From Devosia yakushimensis (lineage in GTDB: Bacteria; Pseudomonadota; Alphaproteobacteria; Rhizobiales; Devosiaceae), in NCBI RefSeq assembly GCF_030159855.1, contig NZ_BSNG01000001.1, forward strand, positions 992,001 to 1,056,000: DNA of 64,000 nt. Reading direction: 5' to 3'. Below, one piece after another: positions 26,440-34,871 of this stretch (its first letter is position 1; each line of letters begins with the position of its first letter). The notes beneath the pieces are model-generated. The model made no database searches, was not told where the DNA came from, and saw nothing but the letters and a program-made list of their open reading frames with translations. The translations under genes and the position numbers were made by a program.

Positions 26440-26468
26440 TTGACGCCGTGTATATGCACGACTATATC
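26440..26468 (+). promoter_or_regulatory. promoter for the MarR gene, predicting a leaderless mRNA
   Basis: TTGACG (26440-26445), 17 bases, then TATATC (26463-26468) is a close sigma-70-type promoter. Transcription would begin about 7 bases later, at or beside the ATG at 26475. No ribosome-binding site precedes either candidate ATG, which fits a leaderless message. Start-site mapping would settle it. Confidence 0.55.
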
Positions 26469-26474
26469 GCGGCC

Positions 26475-26891
26475 ATGCAGGACGATTTTTCACAATGTCT
26501 GGTGCTCAATACGCGGATGGCGGCGCGCGCCATCACCCGGCGGGCCGACCGTAAGCTGCGGCCCTTCGGCGTGACGGCGGCGCAGTTCACCATCCTGACG
26601 TCGCTGCAAAGCCGGCCCGGCCTGTCGGTGACCGAGATGGCCGACAGCATTGCGATGGACCGCACGACACTGTCTCGCAATCTCGACCTGCTCGAAACCA
26701 AGGGCGTCGTCATTTCGACACGCCCATCGGGTGTGAATGGCCGGGTGTGCGTGCTTACCGATGCGGGGCGGGACCTGGTGGCACAGATGGTGCCGGTATG
26801 GCGGGCATCGCAGGCCGAGTTGCGCGAAACGCTCGTCCGCCCCGATTTCGCCGTTGTCATCACGGCACTGCAGCAGCTTTCCCGGCTCTAG
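26475..26891 (+). CDS. MarR-family transcriptional regulator
   Basis: A 138-residue winged-helix repressor of the MarR family: a helical N-terminal dimer region (NTRMAARAITRRADRKLRPFG), the recognition domain (TAAQFTILTSLQSRPGLSVTEMADSIAMDRTTLSRNLDLLETKGVV) and the wing (STRPSGVNGRVCVLTDAGRDLV). Upstream, 26454 is an alternative ATG adding seven residues; I prefer 26475 because the best promoter puts the transcription start there. The gene is 29 bases upstream of a fabF-type gene on the same strand and divergent from icd. The ligand is unknown; regulation of the downstream synthase gene is inferred from the pairing. Confidence 0.9.
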   Translation: MQDDFSQCLVLNTRMAARAITRRADRKLRPFGVTAAQFTILTSLQSRPGLSVTEMADSIAMDRTTLSRNLDLLETKGVVISTRPSGVNGRVCVLTDAGRDLVAQMVPVWRASQAELRETLVRPDFAVVITALQQLSRL

Positions 26892-26920
26892 CCGAAACGA
26901 TCGCAAACCAAGGAGACAGA

Positions 26921-28201
26921 ATGCTCAAGCCCGATCCCGCCGATCCCATCGTCGTCACCGGCATGGGTGCCGTCAGCCCGATGGGCGTGGGCGTGAACAC
27001 GCTCTGGACGCGCCTTTTGGCCGGCGAGAGTGGTATCGTCCGCAATGACCGGTTCGATACGACCGGGTTTACCTCCGGCATTGCAGGCCTGGTGCCCAGC
27101 AAGGCGGATGTGCCGCATGGTTTCGATCCCGCTGATTTCATCGACGGCAAGGAAATCAAGAAGATGGACCTGTTCATCCAGTATGGCATCGGCGCGGCTA
27201 CCGAAGCGCTGAACCAGGCTGGCTGGCATCCGACTTCGCCCGAAGATCAGGCCGCTACCGCCACCATTATCGGCTCGGGCGTGGGCGGATCGCCCGTCAT
27301 GGCCAGGGCCGTCGAGATTATCCAGGAGAAGGGGCCGCGGCGGCTGTCGCCGTTCACCGTGCCATCGTTCCTTGCCAATCTTGCCGCCGGGTGGATTTCC
27401 ATCCTTCATGGCTTCAGGGGGCCAATCGGCGCCCCGGTCACCGCCTGCGCGGCTTCGGCCCAGGCGATTGGCGATGGCATGCGCCTGATCATGACGGGGG
27501 AGGCCGAGGTGGCCGTTGTCGGTGGCGCGGAAGGCTCCGTGGACCCCATTTCCATCGGCGGGTTCGGTGCGTCGCGGGCGCTGAGTTCTTCGTATAATGA
27601 CGAGCCGCATCTGGCGTCGCGCCCCTTCGACAAGGGGCACGATGGCTTCGTGCTGTCGGAAGGCGCAGCGGTGCTGGTCATCGAAAAGCTCAGCCATGCC
27701 AAGGCACGGGGCGCGACACCGCTGGCTATTCTAGCCGGTTATGGCACCTCGGCCGACGCCTACCACCTCACGGCCGGTTCGCCCGATGGCGCTGGCGCAC
27801 AGGTAGCGATGCGCAATTCGCTGGAGATGGCCGGTATCGATCAGGGCCAGATTGGTTATGTCAACGCGCACGCCACCTCCACCCAGGTTGGCGACAATGC
27901 CGAGATCGCCGGGATTACCGCGGTGTTCCCGGGCCGTGGCAAGGACCTTGCCGTGTCGGCTACCAAATCTGCGACCGGGCATATGCTTGGGGCGGCTGGG
28001 GCGATTGAGGCGATCATTTCGGTTCAGGCGCTGCGCACTGGCATCCTGCCGCCGACGATTAATCTCGATGACCCCGAGGAAGTGGCCGATATTTTCGACC
28101 TCGTGCCCAAGGTCGCCAAGCCCAAGGCCATCGATTACGCGCTCTCCAATTCCTTCGGTTTTGGCGGCGTCAATGCGAGCCTGGTGTTCGGCCGGATCTA
28201 A
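26921..28201 (+). CDS. fabF: beta-ketoacyl-ACP synthase II (FabF type)
   Basis: A condensing enzyme of fatty-acid elongation that joins acyl groups with malonyl-ACP. The 426-residue protein has the ketosynthase triad: Cys176 (VTACAASAQAIG), His317 (VNAHATSTQVGD) and His354 (SATGHMLGAAGA), plus the KSII-type end NSFGFGGVNASLVF. The start at 26921 has AAGGAGA 6 bases upstream. It sits directly after a MarR gene rather than in an acpP-fabF cluster, so it may be a second, specialised copy. The stop overlaps that of the convergent GFA gene by four bases. Confidence 0.93.
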   Translation: MLKPDPADPIVVTGMGAVSPMGVGVNTLWTRLLAGESGIVRNDRFDTTGFTSGIAGLVPSKADVPHGFDPADFIDGKEIKKMDLFIQYGIGAATEALNQAGWHPTSPEDQAATATIIGSGVGGSPVMARAVEIIQEKGPRRLSPFTVPSFLANLAAGWISILHGFRGPIGAPVTACAASAQAIGDGMRLIMTGEAEVAVVGGAEGSVDPISIGGFGASRALSSSYNDEPHLASRPFDKGHDGFVLSEGAAVLVIEKLSHAKARGATPLAILAGYGTSADAYHLTAGSPDGAGAQVAMRNSLEMAGIDQGQIGYVNAHATSTQVGDNAEIAGITAVFPGRGKDLAVSATKSATGHMLGAAGAIEAIISVQALRTGILPPTINLDDPEEVADIFDLVPKVAKPKAIDYALSNSFGFGGVNASLVFGRI

Positions 28202-28638
28202 CGTTCCTGCTCCCGGTAGGTCTGGTATCGCGGCAGGTGATCTGCCACTAGGTCCCAGGCCTGCCGGGAACGGGCGAAGATCAGCTGGTTGGGATCGAAC
28301 CAGTCATTTTGCCCGGCGAAGAAGCCAATGGGTATCATGCGCAGGTCGGGAGCGCGGGACGATTGCCCATGAAGCGGCGTTCCGCATGTGGGGCAAAAGT
28401 GCCGGGTGAAGACGGCGCCTGAATCGGCGGGACGCTGGAACGAGCTGGTCGGCCCGGTAATCGTCAAGGACGAACCGGGCACCAACGCCACGCTGGAATG
28501 CCCGGTGCCGGTCGCCCGCTGACAATCGAGGCAAGAGCACATCAGCATCGCCATGATGCGGCCGCGCACTGACATTGCGACGGCGCCGCAGGCGCAGGCG
28601 GCTGTCACGTCCACCATCGGGTGTTCGGATTTGCTCAT
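28198..28638 (-). CDS. GFA family (glutathione-dependent formaldehyde-activating-like) protein
   Basis: The 146-residue protein has the zinc-binding Cys pattern of the GFA/CENP-V fold: CACGAVAM near residue 15, CSCLDCQRATG near 35 and FCPTCGTPL near 80. It ends in an ILFARSRQAWD stretch common in this group. Members bind zinc and sometimes glutathione; most have no proven reaction, and the formaldehyde-activating name should not be taken as evidence of that activity here. It converges on fabF and diverges from the acetyltransferase gene to the right. Confidence 0.92.
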   Translation of the reverse strand: MSKSEHPMVDVTAACACGAVAMSVRGRIMAMLMCSCLDCQRATGTGHSSVALVPGSSLTITGPTSSFQRPADSGAVFTRHFCPTCGTPLHGQSSRAPDLRMIPIGFFAGQNDWFDPNQLIFARSRQAWDLVADHLPRYQTYREQER

Positions 28639-28738
28639 GGGTCCGAGGCTGGCATGGGCGGGCTATCCCCGCAAGGGCCCCCTTGTTTTTGCGCGGCGCA
28701 GCCGCAAGAGTGCGCGCGGTCAACGGGAGGAGCTGGCG

Positions 28739-29314
28739 TTGCAACCTGACTATCCGCTCGAAACGGCAAGGCTGCGCCTTCGCCCTTTCACGCGCGGCGA
28801 TGTCGATGCGGTCTATGATTATCGCCGCCGTGACGATGTCGCCCTCTACCTGTTCGACGTGCCGCTGAGCCGCGAGGAATGTGCGCTGGCGGTGCAACAG
28901 CGCATCGGGCAGATCGCGCTGGTCGAGGAAGAGGACAAAATTGTTCTCGGCGTGGAGCTGATGGACGATGGGACGCTGATCGGGGAGGTTTCCCTTATCC
29001 TGCGCAATTTGGCCGCGCGCCAGGCGGAAATCGGCTGGATCTTTCATCCCGACCATCAGGGGCGCGGCTATGCGACGGAAGCCGCCATTGCCCTGCTCGA
29101 TCTCGCATTCAAGGATGGCGGCATGCACCGGGTCATGGCGCGATGCGACGCCCGCAACATCGCTTCGGCCAAATTGATGGAGCGGTTGGGCATGCGGCGG
29201 GAAGCACATTTCCGCGAGCACGCCCTGTTCAAAGGGGAATGGGACGAGGAATTCATCTACGCCATTCTCGAACGGGAATGGCCGGAAAAGCGCCGCGCAC
29301 ACCTCCCCTTCTGA
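28739..29314 (+). CDS. GNAT-family N-acetyltransferase (RimJ-like)
   Basis: A 191-residue GNAT acetyltransferase of the RimJ/RimL type: the N-terminal LETARLRLRPFTRGDVDAVYDY, a central WIFHPDHQGRGYATEA acetyl-CoA loop, and a C-terminal RNIASAKLMERLGMRREAHFREH. The start is TTG at 28739, chosen because GGGAGGAG lies about 6 bases upstream and the domain begins immediately; a start at 28553 would add a non-homologous segment antisense to the GFA gene. It is closely related to the next acetyltransferase gene, sharing HALF(K/Q)GEWDEE near the C terminus, so the two are probably a duplicated pair. Confidence 0.92.
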   Translation: MQPDYPLETARLRLRPFTRGDVDAVYDYRRRDDVALYLFDVPLSREECALAVQQRIGQIALVEEEDKIVLGVELMDDGTLIGEVSLILRNLAARQAEIGWIFHPDHQGRGYATEAAIALLDLAFKDGGMHRVMARCDARNIASAKLMERLGMRREAHFREHALFKGEWDEEFIYAILEREWPEKRRAHLPF

Positions 29315-29319
29315 TTCAG

Positions 29320-29363
29320 ATTTTACGATTATCGCATTGATATTTTACGATTATCGCATTGAT
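29320..29363. repeat. perfect tandem repeat of 22 bp, AT-rich
   Basis: Two identical adjacent copies of a 22-base unit (29320-29341 and 29342-29363) stand in the 222-base gap between two GNAT genes. Each unit contains CGATTATCG, a near-perfect dyad, so two dyads are spaced by exactly two helical turns. The block is AT-rich against a GC-rich background, and a partial TTTTATCG follows at 29373. This looks like a double binding site for a dimeric regulator of the downstream gene, but the motif is not one I can name. Confidence 0.75.
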
Positions 29364-29536
29364 ATTGAGTGATTTTATCGGCCAATCCGGCGTCGCTCGC
29401 ATCAGGCTTTAAACGCGGGCTCACGCCCCGGGACACGGTCATCTTCTGAGGTAGAATATTTCACCGCACGGCAGGAACGCCTGCGACTCCCCTCGCGTTG
29501 AGAACCTCGCAATGCCTAGCGGGAGGGAGCGCAATC

Positions 29537-30133
29537 ATGTCGTCATTGAGTCTGCCTATCGAAACCGAGCGTTTGCTGCTGCGAACCTTTGAACGCGGCG
29601 ATATCGAAGCGCTTGGAGCCTATTTCAGCCTGCCGTCGGTGCAGCGCTATATTGTCAGCAGCGCGCGCGACAAGGGCGAGGTGGCGGGGGCGCTCAATGT
29701 CATGCGGGGCCATGTCAGCCTGCAGCGACCTGGCGATACGCTGACCCTGGCTATGGTGCGAAAAGGCGATCGGCAGTTGATCGGCCATGTGTCGCTGCAC
29801 TGGTCCGACGCAACGGCGGGGCAGGGCGAGGTTCGCTTTGTGATCAACCCCGATTATGCGGGGCAAGGCTTTGCCGGGGAGGCGCTTGGCGCCTTGTTCG
29901 ACCTGGCTTTCGACCATTTCCGCATTCACCGCCTCTATGCGCGATGCGATGGCCGCAACCACCATTCCATCAAACTGATGCAGGGCCTGGGCATGCGGCT
30001 TGAGGCGCATTATCGCGAGCATGCCCTGTTCCAGGGCGAGTGGGACGAGGAATTGCATTTCGCGGTGCTCGACCGGGAATGGCAACGCCCAAGCAAAGTG
30101 CGGGAATTGCCACCACGCCATCGCGTGGCCTGA
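29537..30133 (+). CDS. GNAT-family N-acetyltransferase (RimJ-like)
   Basis: A 198-residue GNAT enzyme of the RimJ/RimL group: LPIETERLLLRTFERGDIEALGAY at the start, VRFVINPDYAGQGFAGEALGALFD forming the acetyl-CoA loop, and RNHHSIKLMQGLGMRLEAHYREHALFQGEWDEE at the end. ATG 29537 has GGGAGGGAG about 8 bases upstream. It is a paralogue of the preceding acetyltransferase but separated by a gap carrying a 22-bp tandem repeat, so it may be regulated separately. Confidence 0.92.
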   Translation: MSSLSLPIETERLLLRTFERGDIEALGAYFSLPSVQRYIVSSARDKGEVAGALNVMRGHVSLQRPGDTLTLAMVRKGDRQLIGHVSLHWSDATAGQGEVRFVINPDYAGQGFAGEALGALFDLAFDHFRIHRLYARCDGRNHHSIKLMQGLGMRLEAHYREHALFQGEWDEELHFAVLDREWQRPSKVRELPPRHRVA

Positions 30134-30189
30134 TTTGCATCTGCCCCGGCAAATGGGATATGTGCGCCTGACTTTACGGATTGGGCGCC

Positions 30190-30999
30190 ATGGCCGGTAC
30201 GGATTCTTCGATTAAACCAACGCTTGCGCCGACGCCGGCTATCATCCTGTGCGAACCGCAGCTGGGTGAGAATATCGGCACGGCTGCGCGGGCCATGGCC
30301 AATTTCGGCCTGTGGGATTTGCGGCTGGTGCGGCCACGCGATGGCTGGCCCAATGAAAAGGCCGTCAATGCCGCGTCTCGCGCCGATCATGTGATCGAGC
30401 GTGTGCGGGTCTTTGAAACACTGGAAGAGGCGATCAGCGATCTGACGCTGGTCTATGCCACCACCGCGCGGTCCCGGGACATGCAGAAGGCCGTATTAGG
30501 CCCGGAAGAGGCCGCGACAAACCTCGCGGCGCAGATCGGCTCCGGCCGTCCCGCCGGGCTGTTGTTCGGCCGGGAGCGGTGGGGCCTACTCAATGAGGAA
30601 GTGGCGCTGGCCGACGCCATCGTTACGCTGCCGGTGGAGCCGGCCTTTGCTTCGCTCAATATTGCCCAGGCTGTCCTGCTGCTGTCTTATGAGTGGCGCC
30701 GGCACAGTGATGCGGGCACGGCCCTGCCATTCTCCGATGCGCTGGCGGAAGTTGCGCCGCGGGAAGAGCTAGTGGGACTTTTCGGACATCTTGAATCCAC
30801 TCTGGACCAGTCCGGTTTCTTTACGGCGCCGGACAAGCGGCCGACGGTGATCAACAATCTGCGGACCATGCTGGAGCGCGGCAAATTCACCAGCCAGGAA
30901 ATCCGCACGCTGCGCGGGGTCATCTCCTCGATTGACCGGCGGCACCAGCGGCCCAACCCCAACCGGCAGAAGCCGGGTGGCAACACAGACACGGAATGA
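30190..30999 (+). CDS. trmJ: TrmJ-like tRNA 2'-O-methyltransferase (SPOUT family)
   Basis: A SPOUT-fold methyltransferase that, in the TrmJ subgroup, 2'-O-methylates position 32 of tRNAs. The 269-residue protein has AIILCEPQLGENIGTAARAMANFG at the start, the knot motifs GLLFGRERWGLLNEEVALAD and LPVEPAFASLNIAQAVLLLSYEW, and a C-terminal helical extension (PTVINNLRTMLERGKFTSQEIRTLRGVISS) diagnostic of TrmJ. ATG 30190 is preferred over TTG 30181 as it removes only three residues. It stands alone upstream of an MFS gene. Confidence 0.9.
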   Translation: MAGTDSSIKPTLAPTPAIILCEPQLGENIGTAARAMANFGLWDLRLVRPRDGWPNEKAVNAASRADHVIERVRVFETLEEAISDLTLVYATTARSRDMQKAVLGPEEAATNLAAQIGSGRPAGLLFGRERWGLLNEEVALADAIVTLPVEPAFASLNIAQAVLLLSYEWRRHSDAGTALPFSDALAEVAPREELVGLFGHLESTLDQSGFFTAPDKRPTVINNLRTMLERGKFTSQEIRTLRGVISSIDRRHQRPNPNRQKPGGNTDTE

Positions 31000-31068
31000 T
31001 GCGGGGCGAACCGAATCTGCGTGTTCCGCCTTTGACTGCGACAGTTTGTCATGCGATCTGCTTGATCC

Positions 31069-32307
31069 ATGAGCACGCCCGCCCCCACTGACAAATCCCG
31101 TCTCGCTTTCACCTATATCGGCTTCCGCTTTTTCTGGCTGACCACGCTATTGGTCGGCTTTGCGGTGCAGATCATGTCGGTCTCGATCGCCTGGCAGATT
31201 TATGACGTCACCGGCAACGCGTTCCTGCTGGGCCTGGTGGGGCTATGCCTGTTCCTGCCGGCGCTGCTGCTGATCCTGGTCACCGGGCTCACGGCCGACC
31301 GCTTCAACCGGCGTTTCATCATGACCGCCTGCCTGGTGGTCGAGCTGGTTTGCGCGCTGGGCTTTCTGGTTTTCGTTAATGCGCAGGCGCATGAGGTTTG
31401 GCCGATTTTCGGCATTCTGGTCGTGCTGGGCACGGCGCGCGCCTTCTGGGGCCCGGCGGCCCAGTCCCTGGCGCCCAATCTCGTGCCCTCCGAAGCGCTC
31501 TCCAATGCCATCACCCTCAATGCTTCCGCCTGGCAATTCTCGGCCATTATGGGGCCTGCTGCCGGCGGTTTGCTCTATGGCATCGGGCCGGCGGTGCCCT
31601 TTGCCACGGCAGGCGTGCTGCTCCTGGCCGCGGGGGTCTCCGTGCTGCTGATCCCGAAGCCCGCGCAGCGGGAATCGCATCAGGCGACGAGCCTTGAAAC
31701 TATGCTGGCGGGCTTCCGCTATATTTTCTCCAACAAGGTGGTGCTGGGCGCCATTTCGCTGGACATGTTCGCCGTGCTGATGGGTGGGGCGGTGGCGCTG
31801 CTGCCGGTCTATACCAAGGATATCCTCCATGCCGGGCCGCAGGAGCTTGGGCTGCTGCGTGCTGCGCCGGGAATCGGTGCCATTGTCATGGCGCTGTTCC
31901 TCACCCGGTTTCCGATCCGCAATTATGCCGGCAAGCTGCTCTTCCTGTTTGTCGGCCTGTTCGGCGCCTTTACCGTGGTGTTCGGCTTTTCGACGAGTGT
32001 GTGGATTTCCATTCCGGCGCTGGCCCTGGTGGGAGCATCGGACATGGTGAGCGTCACCATTCGCGAGACGATCATGCAGCTCTGGACGCCCGAAGAGGTG
32101 CGCGGCCGGGTCAATGCGGTCAATTCGGTGTTTATTGGCGCGTCGAACGAATTGGGCGAATTCCGCGCTGGCACGGTCGCTCATCTCATTGGCCCGGTGC
32201 CGGCGGTGGTGCTTGGCGGTTTCGGCGCCATTGCCGTCGCCGTCATCTGGAGCCAGATTTTCCCCGGCCTGCGTGAGCAGAAGACGCTGGACAAGAAGAT
32301 GGCCTGA
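31069..32307 (+). CDS. MFS transporter (EntS-like exporter group)
   Basis: A 412-residue major-facilitator protein with about 12 transmembrane helices. The pattern FRFFWLTTLLVGFAVQIMSVSIAWQIYDVTG and GLTADRFNRRFIM resembles the EntS/DUF894 exporter branch, which exports siderophores or small toxic molecules. The substrate is unknown. No ribosome-binding site is obvious upstream of ATG 31069. A TTGACT hexamer lies at 31032 but the -10 is weak. The product ends with a basic KTLDKKMA tail. Confidence 0.88.
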   Translation: MSTPAPTDKSRLAFTYIGFRFFWLTTLLVGFAVQIMSVSIAWQIYDVTGNAFLLGLVGLCLFLPALLLILVTGLTADRFNRRFIMTACLVVELVCALGFLVFVNAQAHEVWPIFGILVVLGTARAFWGPAAQSLAPNLVPSEALSNAITLNASAWQFSAIMGPAAGGLLYGIGPAVPFATAGVLLLAAGVSVLLIPKPAQRESHQATSLETMLAGFRYIFSNKVVLGAISLDMFAVLMGGAVALLPVYTKDILHAGPQELGLLRAAPGIGAIVMALFLTRFPIRNYAGKLLFLFVGLFGAFTVVFGFSTSVWISIPALALVGASDMVSVTIRETIMQLWTPEEVRGRVNAVNSVFIGASNELGEFRAGTVAHLIGPVPAVVLGGFGAIAVAVIWSQIFPGLREQKTLDKKMA

Positions 32308-32320
32308 GCCCTCTGCCGGC

Positions 32321-32349
32321 TTGACTTCGGTGGCCGCGCCATCTATGAC
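32321..32349 (+). promoter_or_regulatory. sigma-70-type promoter of rpsD
   Basis: TTGACT (32321-32326), 17 bases, then TATGAC (32344-32349) lies 130 bases before rpsD. The roughly 120-base leader between it and the start contains CCCTCGGGATGG near 32424 and could hold a translational control site, as S4 genes often do, but I cannot define one. Confidence 0.6.
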
Positions 32350-32478
32350 GCGCCCACCTATCCGGGCCTTTGGGCCTATAGGCGCACCCGGGATCTCCTG
32401 AATTATTGAGGTCTGTCGGTCATCCCTCGGGATGGCAGAGGAGGGCGCGATCCATTCAACTGTTAAGAAGGATACGCG

Positions 32479-33096
32479 ATGTCGAAGCGTCATTCAGTCA
32501 AGTACAAGATCGATCGCCGTCTTGGCGAAAATATCTGGGGCCGTCCCAAGTCCCCGCTCAATGCCCGTGCTTATGGCCCCGGCCAGCATGGTCAGCGTCG
32601 CAAGGGCAAGCTCTCGGACTACGGTCTGCAGCTGCGCGCCAAGCAGAAGCTCAAGGGCTATTACGGTTCGGTCACCGAAAAGGCGTTCAAGCGCCTCTAC
32701 ACCGAAGCTGCCCGCGTTAAGGGCGATACCGGCGAGAACCTGATCGGCCTGCTCGAGAGCCGTCTGGACGCGATCATCTACCGCGCCAAGTTCGTTGCCA
32801 CCGTGTTCGCTGCGCGCCAGTTCGTGAGCCACGGCCATATCCTGGTCAATGGCAAGCGTGTCAACATCCCGTCCTACCAGGTCAAGGTCGGCGACAAGAT
32901 CGAAGTGCGCGAGCGCTCCAAGCAGCTCGCCGTGCTGATCGAAGCCACCCAGCTGGCCGAGCGCGACGTTCCTGATTACGTCGAAGTCGACCACAACAAG
33001 ATGACCGCCACCTTCGCCCGCGTTCCGGCGCTGTCGGACGTGCCCTATCCGGTCCAGATGGAACCGAACCTGGTCGTCGAATTCTACTCGCGCTAA
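32479..33096 (+). CDS. rpsD: 30S ribosomal protein S4
   Basis: S4 is a primary 16S rRNA-binding protein of the small subunit. The 205 residues match the family from SKRHSVKYKIDRRLGENIWGRPKSP to the final PNLVVEFYSR, with the S4 RNA-binding domain (LESRLDAIIYRAKF...GHILVNGKRVNIPSYQV) at about 90-150. It stands alone rather than in the S10/alpha operon, as is usual in Alphaproteobacteria, with AAGAAGGATACGCG before the ATG, its own promoter and a strong terminator. Confidence 0.99.
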   Translation: MSKRHSVKYKIDRRLGENIWGRPKSPLNARAYGPGQHGQRRKGKLSDYGLQLRAKQKLKGYYGSVTEKAFKRLYTEAARVKGDTGENLIGLLESRLDAIIYRAKFVATVFAARQFVSHGHILVNGKRVNIPSYQVKVGDKIEVRERSKQLAVLIEATQLAERDVPDYVEVDHNKMTATFARVPALSDVPYPVQMEPNLVVEFYSR

Positions 33097-33120
33097 GCGA
33101 AGCCGAATTTCAGAATTGGA

Positions 33121-33147
33121 AAGGCCGCCCTTCGGGGCGGCCTTTTT
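33121..33147 (+). terminator. intrinsic terminator of rpsD
   Basis: A perfect 10-bp stem AAGGCCGCCC / GGGCGGCCTT with a TTCG tetraloop is followed by TTTTT (33143-33147). It begins 24 bases past the rpsD stop. Confidence 0.95.
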
Positions 33148-33223
33148 GTTTGGGTGCACGACAGGCCGCCCCGGCTGGTGCTACGCAGAGATGGGGCTGG
33201 ATCAAAGGCACAACCACGGAACG

Positions 33224-33260
33224 GTCCCTCCCCCTATCAGGGGGAGGCTAGGTGGGGGTA
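33224..33260. repeat. single arm of the interspersed palindromic repeat
   Basis: A 37-base block with the inner palindrome CTCCCCCT-ATC-AGGGGGAG followed by GCTAGGTGGGGGTA. Nearly identical arms occur at 36.6, 52.5 (twice) and 57.0 kb. Here only one arm is present, preceded by a diverged piece of the spacer (GGATCAAAGGCACAACCAC) that recalls the spacers of the full copies. It is in the gap between rpsD and the convergent sbmA gene. Confidence 0.75.
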
Positions 33261-33307
33261 TTGGAGATTGCCGCAAGTCACCCAATCTCGCTCCTCAGAA
33301 CGCCAGA

Positions 33308-34696
33308 CTAGACGGGCGCTGCATCCCCGACGCTGACCTTGATCGGGTCTTGATCCTGGGGGATGTAGCTCTCGAACTTGCGCAGACGCATGATTACCGA
33401 CTGCAGCTCGACGATTACGGTCCAGGCGCGGGCGAAGAATTGGAACGAGCTGAACACCTGTCCGAACGCAATCTGGATTTGCTGGTAAAGCCCCATGGTC
33501 AGCGTGCCTGCCAGGATCGAGGGCGCCATGACCACCAGCGGAACGTAACCCACCATGTTGGTGTAGCCGTATCGAGCCAGGTTGAAGTAGGTATAGTGGA
33601 AATACATGCGGAAGTAGTTTTGCTGCACGCCTGCAAAAAGCTCCCGTATGGTGGGCGGATCGGCGCGATCAGCATGGTCTTCGCCGAATACCAGCTCTTT
33701 GCGATAGGCAGCCTCCACCCGCTGGTTGGCAAAGTTAAGACCCGGCAGCCTGATGCCGACGATCGCCAGCAAGGCCGTGCCCGCAGCCGCACCCAGCAGC
33801 GCGACCCAGACCAGTCCGCCCGGCGTCGAACCGAAGATTGGCAGTTCGCTGATATTGGACGATAGCTGCCAGAGCAAAGGCAGGAACACGACGAGGGTGA
33901 TAAGGGAGTCGAAGAAGGCCGTGCCCAAGTCTTCCATGATGGAGGCAAAGCGCATGGTGTCTTCCTGAACGCGCTGTGCCGCACCCTCGGTTTCGCGTAT
34001 CTGGGGCCAGTAGGCCATGTAGTAGAAGTTCATCGCCTTGCGCCAACGGAACACGTAGTGCGACGTGTAAAAAGCCAATGCCACAGCGACCAGCACATTG
34101 GGGATGGTGACGAGCACGATGGTCCATGTTAGGCCATAAAGCTTTTCGGGTGTCACCGAGCCGGGCTGTGTCAGCGCGAGTTGGATGGTGTTGAAGAATG
34201 AGCCGGACCATTCGTTGACGAAGGCCTGCACCTGCACCTGAAAATAGATGACGAGCAGGATGACGGTCGAGCTAACGACAGACCACCAATACCATTCGTT
34301 GCGCTTGTAGAAGTACCAGAATGCGCAAAAGAGTACGGCGATCATTACAACATACTGGTACAGCCAGACCCGCTCCGCAGTCAGGAAGTTCAGGTTCGAG
34401 CCTTCTTCGGCCGCAGCAGTCGCGCGGCTGACCTGCGCCGGGGCCTCGCTTGCCGTGTTTGCCGGCGCATCAGGGTCGGTCTGTCGTGTGCCCGCCGCTG
34501 GGGCGGGCGCTGCCGTATCAGTAGCCGCCGGTTGATCGGATACCGGTGCGGCAATCGACGGGTGCGTGAAGCGGTCGATGCTGATGACGGATCGCATCGG
34601 CTCGCCAATGGCGAACCACAGCAGCACGGCCGCAAGCAGCCACAATGCGGCGGAACTGAAGAAGATCTTGGGAACAGGAAAAAAAGAGCGAAACAC
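33308..34696 (-). CDS. sbmA: SbmA/BacA-like inner-membrane peptide transporter
   Basis: SbmA/BacA proteins import antimicrobial peptides and bleomycin and affect very-long-chain fatty-acid modification of the envelope in rhizobia. The 462-residue product has the family membrane core (YKRNEWYWWSVVSSTVILLVIYFQVQVQAFVNEWSGSFF, LTWTIVLVTIPNVLVAVALAFYTSHYVFRWRKAMNFYYM and RIQEDTMRFA-like segment). Between the first helix (about 13-31) and the core it carries an unusual 60-residue Ala/Pro-rich linker (about 48-100). No ATP-binding domain is present, consistent with the SbmA rather than the ABC-fused type. Monocistronic, converging on rpsD. Confidence 0.9.
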   Translation of the reverse strand: MFRSFFPVPKIFFSSAALWLLAAVLLWFAIGEPMRSVISIDRFTHPSIAAPVSDQPAATDTAAPAPAAGTRQTDPDAPANTASEAPAQVSRATAAAEEGSNLNFLTAERVWLYQYVVMIAVLFCAFWYFYKRNEWYWWSVVSSTVILLVIYFQVQVQAFVNEWSGSFFNTIQLALTQPGSVTPEKLYGLTWTIVLVTIPNVLVAVALAFYTSHYVFRWRKAMNFYYMAYWPQIRETEGAAQRVQEDTMRFASIMEDLGTAFFDSLITLVVFLPLLWQLSSNISELPIFGSTPGGLVWVALLGAAAGTALLAIVGIRLPGLNFANQRVEAAYRKELVFGEDHADRADPPTIRELFAGVQQNYFRMYFHYTYFNLARYGYTNMVGYVPLVVMAPSILAGTLTMGLYQQIQIAFGQVFSSFQFFARAWTVIVELQSVIMRLRKFESYIPQDQDPIKVSVGDAAPV

Positions 34697-34871
34697 CGCG
34701 AGACTCCAGGGTGCCGGTAGGGTGTGTCATGTAACTGCCGCAAAACGTCCAAAGCAAGAATGGGAAGTTAAAGCTTGGTAATGTTCGGCGGCCGGGTTTT
34801 GCTTTCCACAAGCGGGCAGGGGCGCTATCAGCTACGCACAGATTGCCGCGAGAGTTTCCCAGAGAGTTCCA

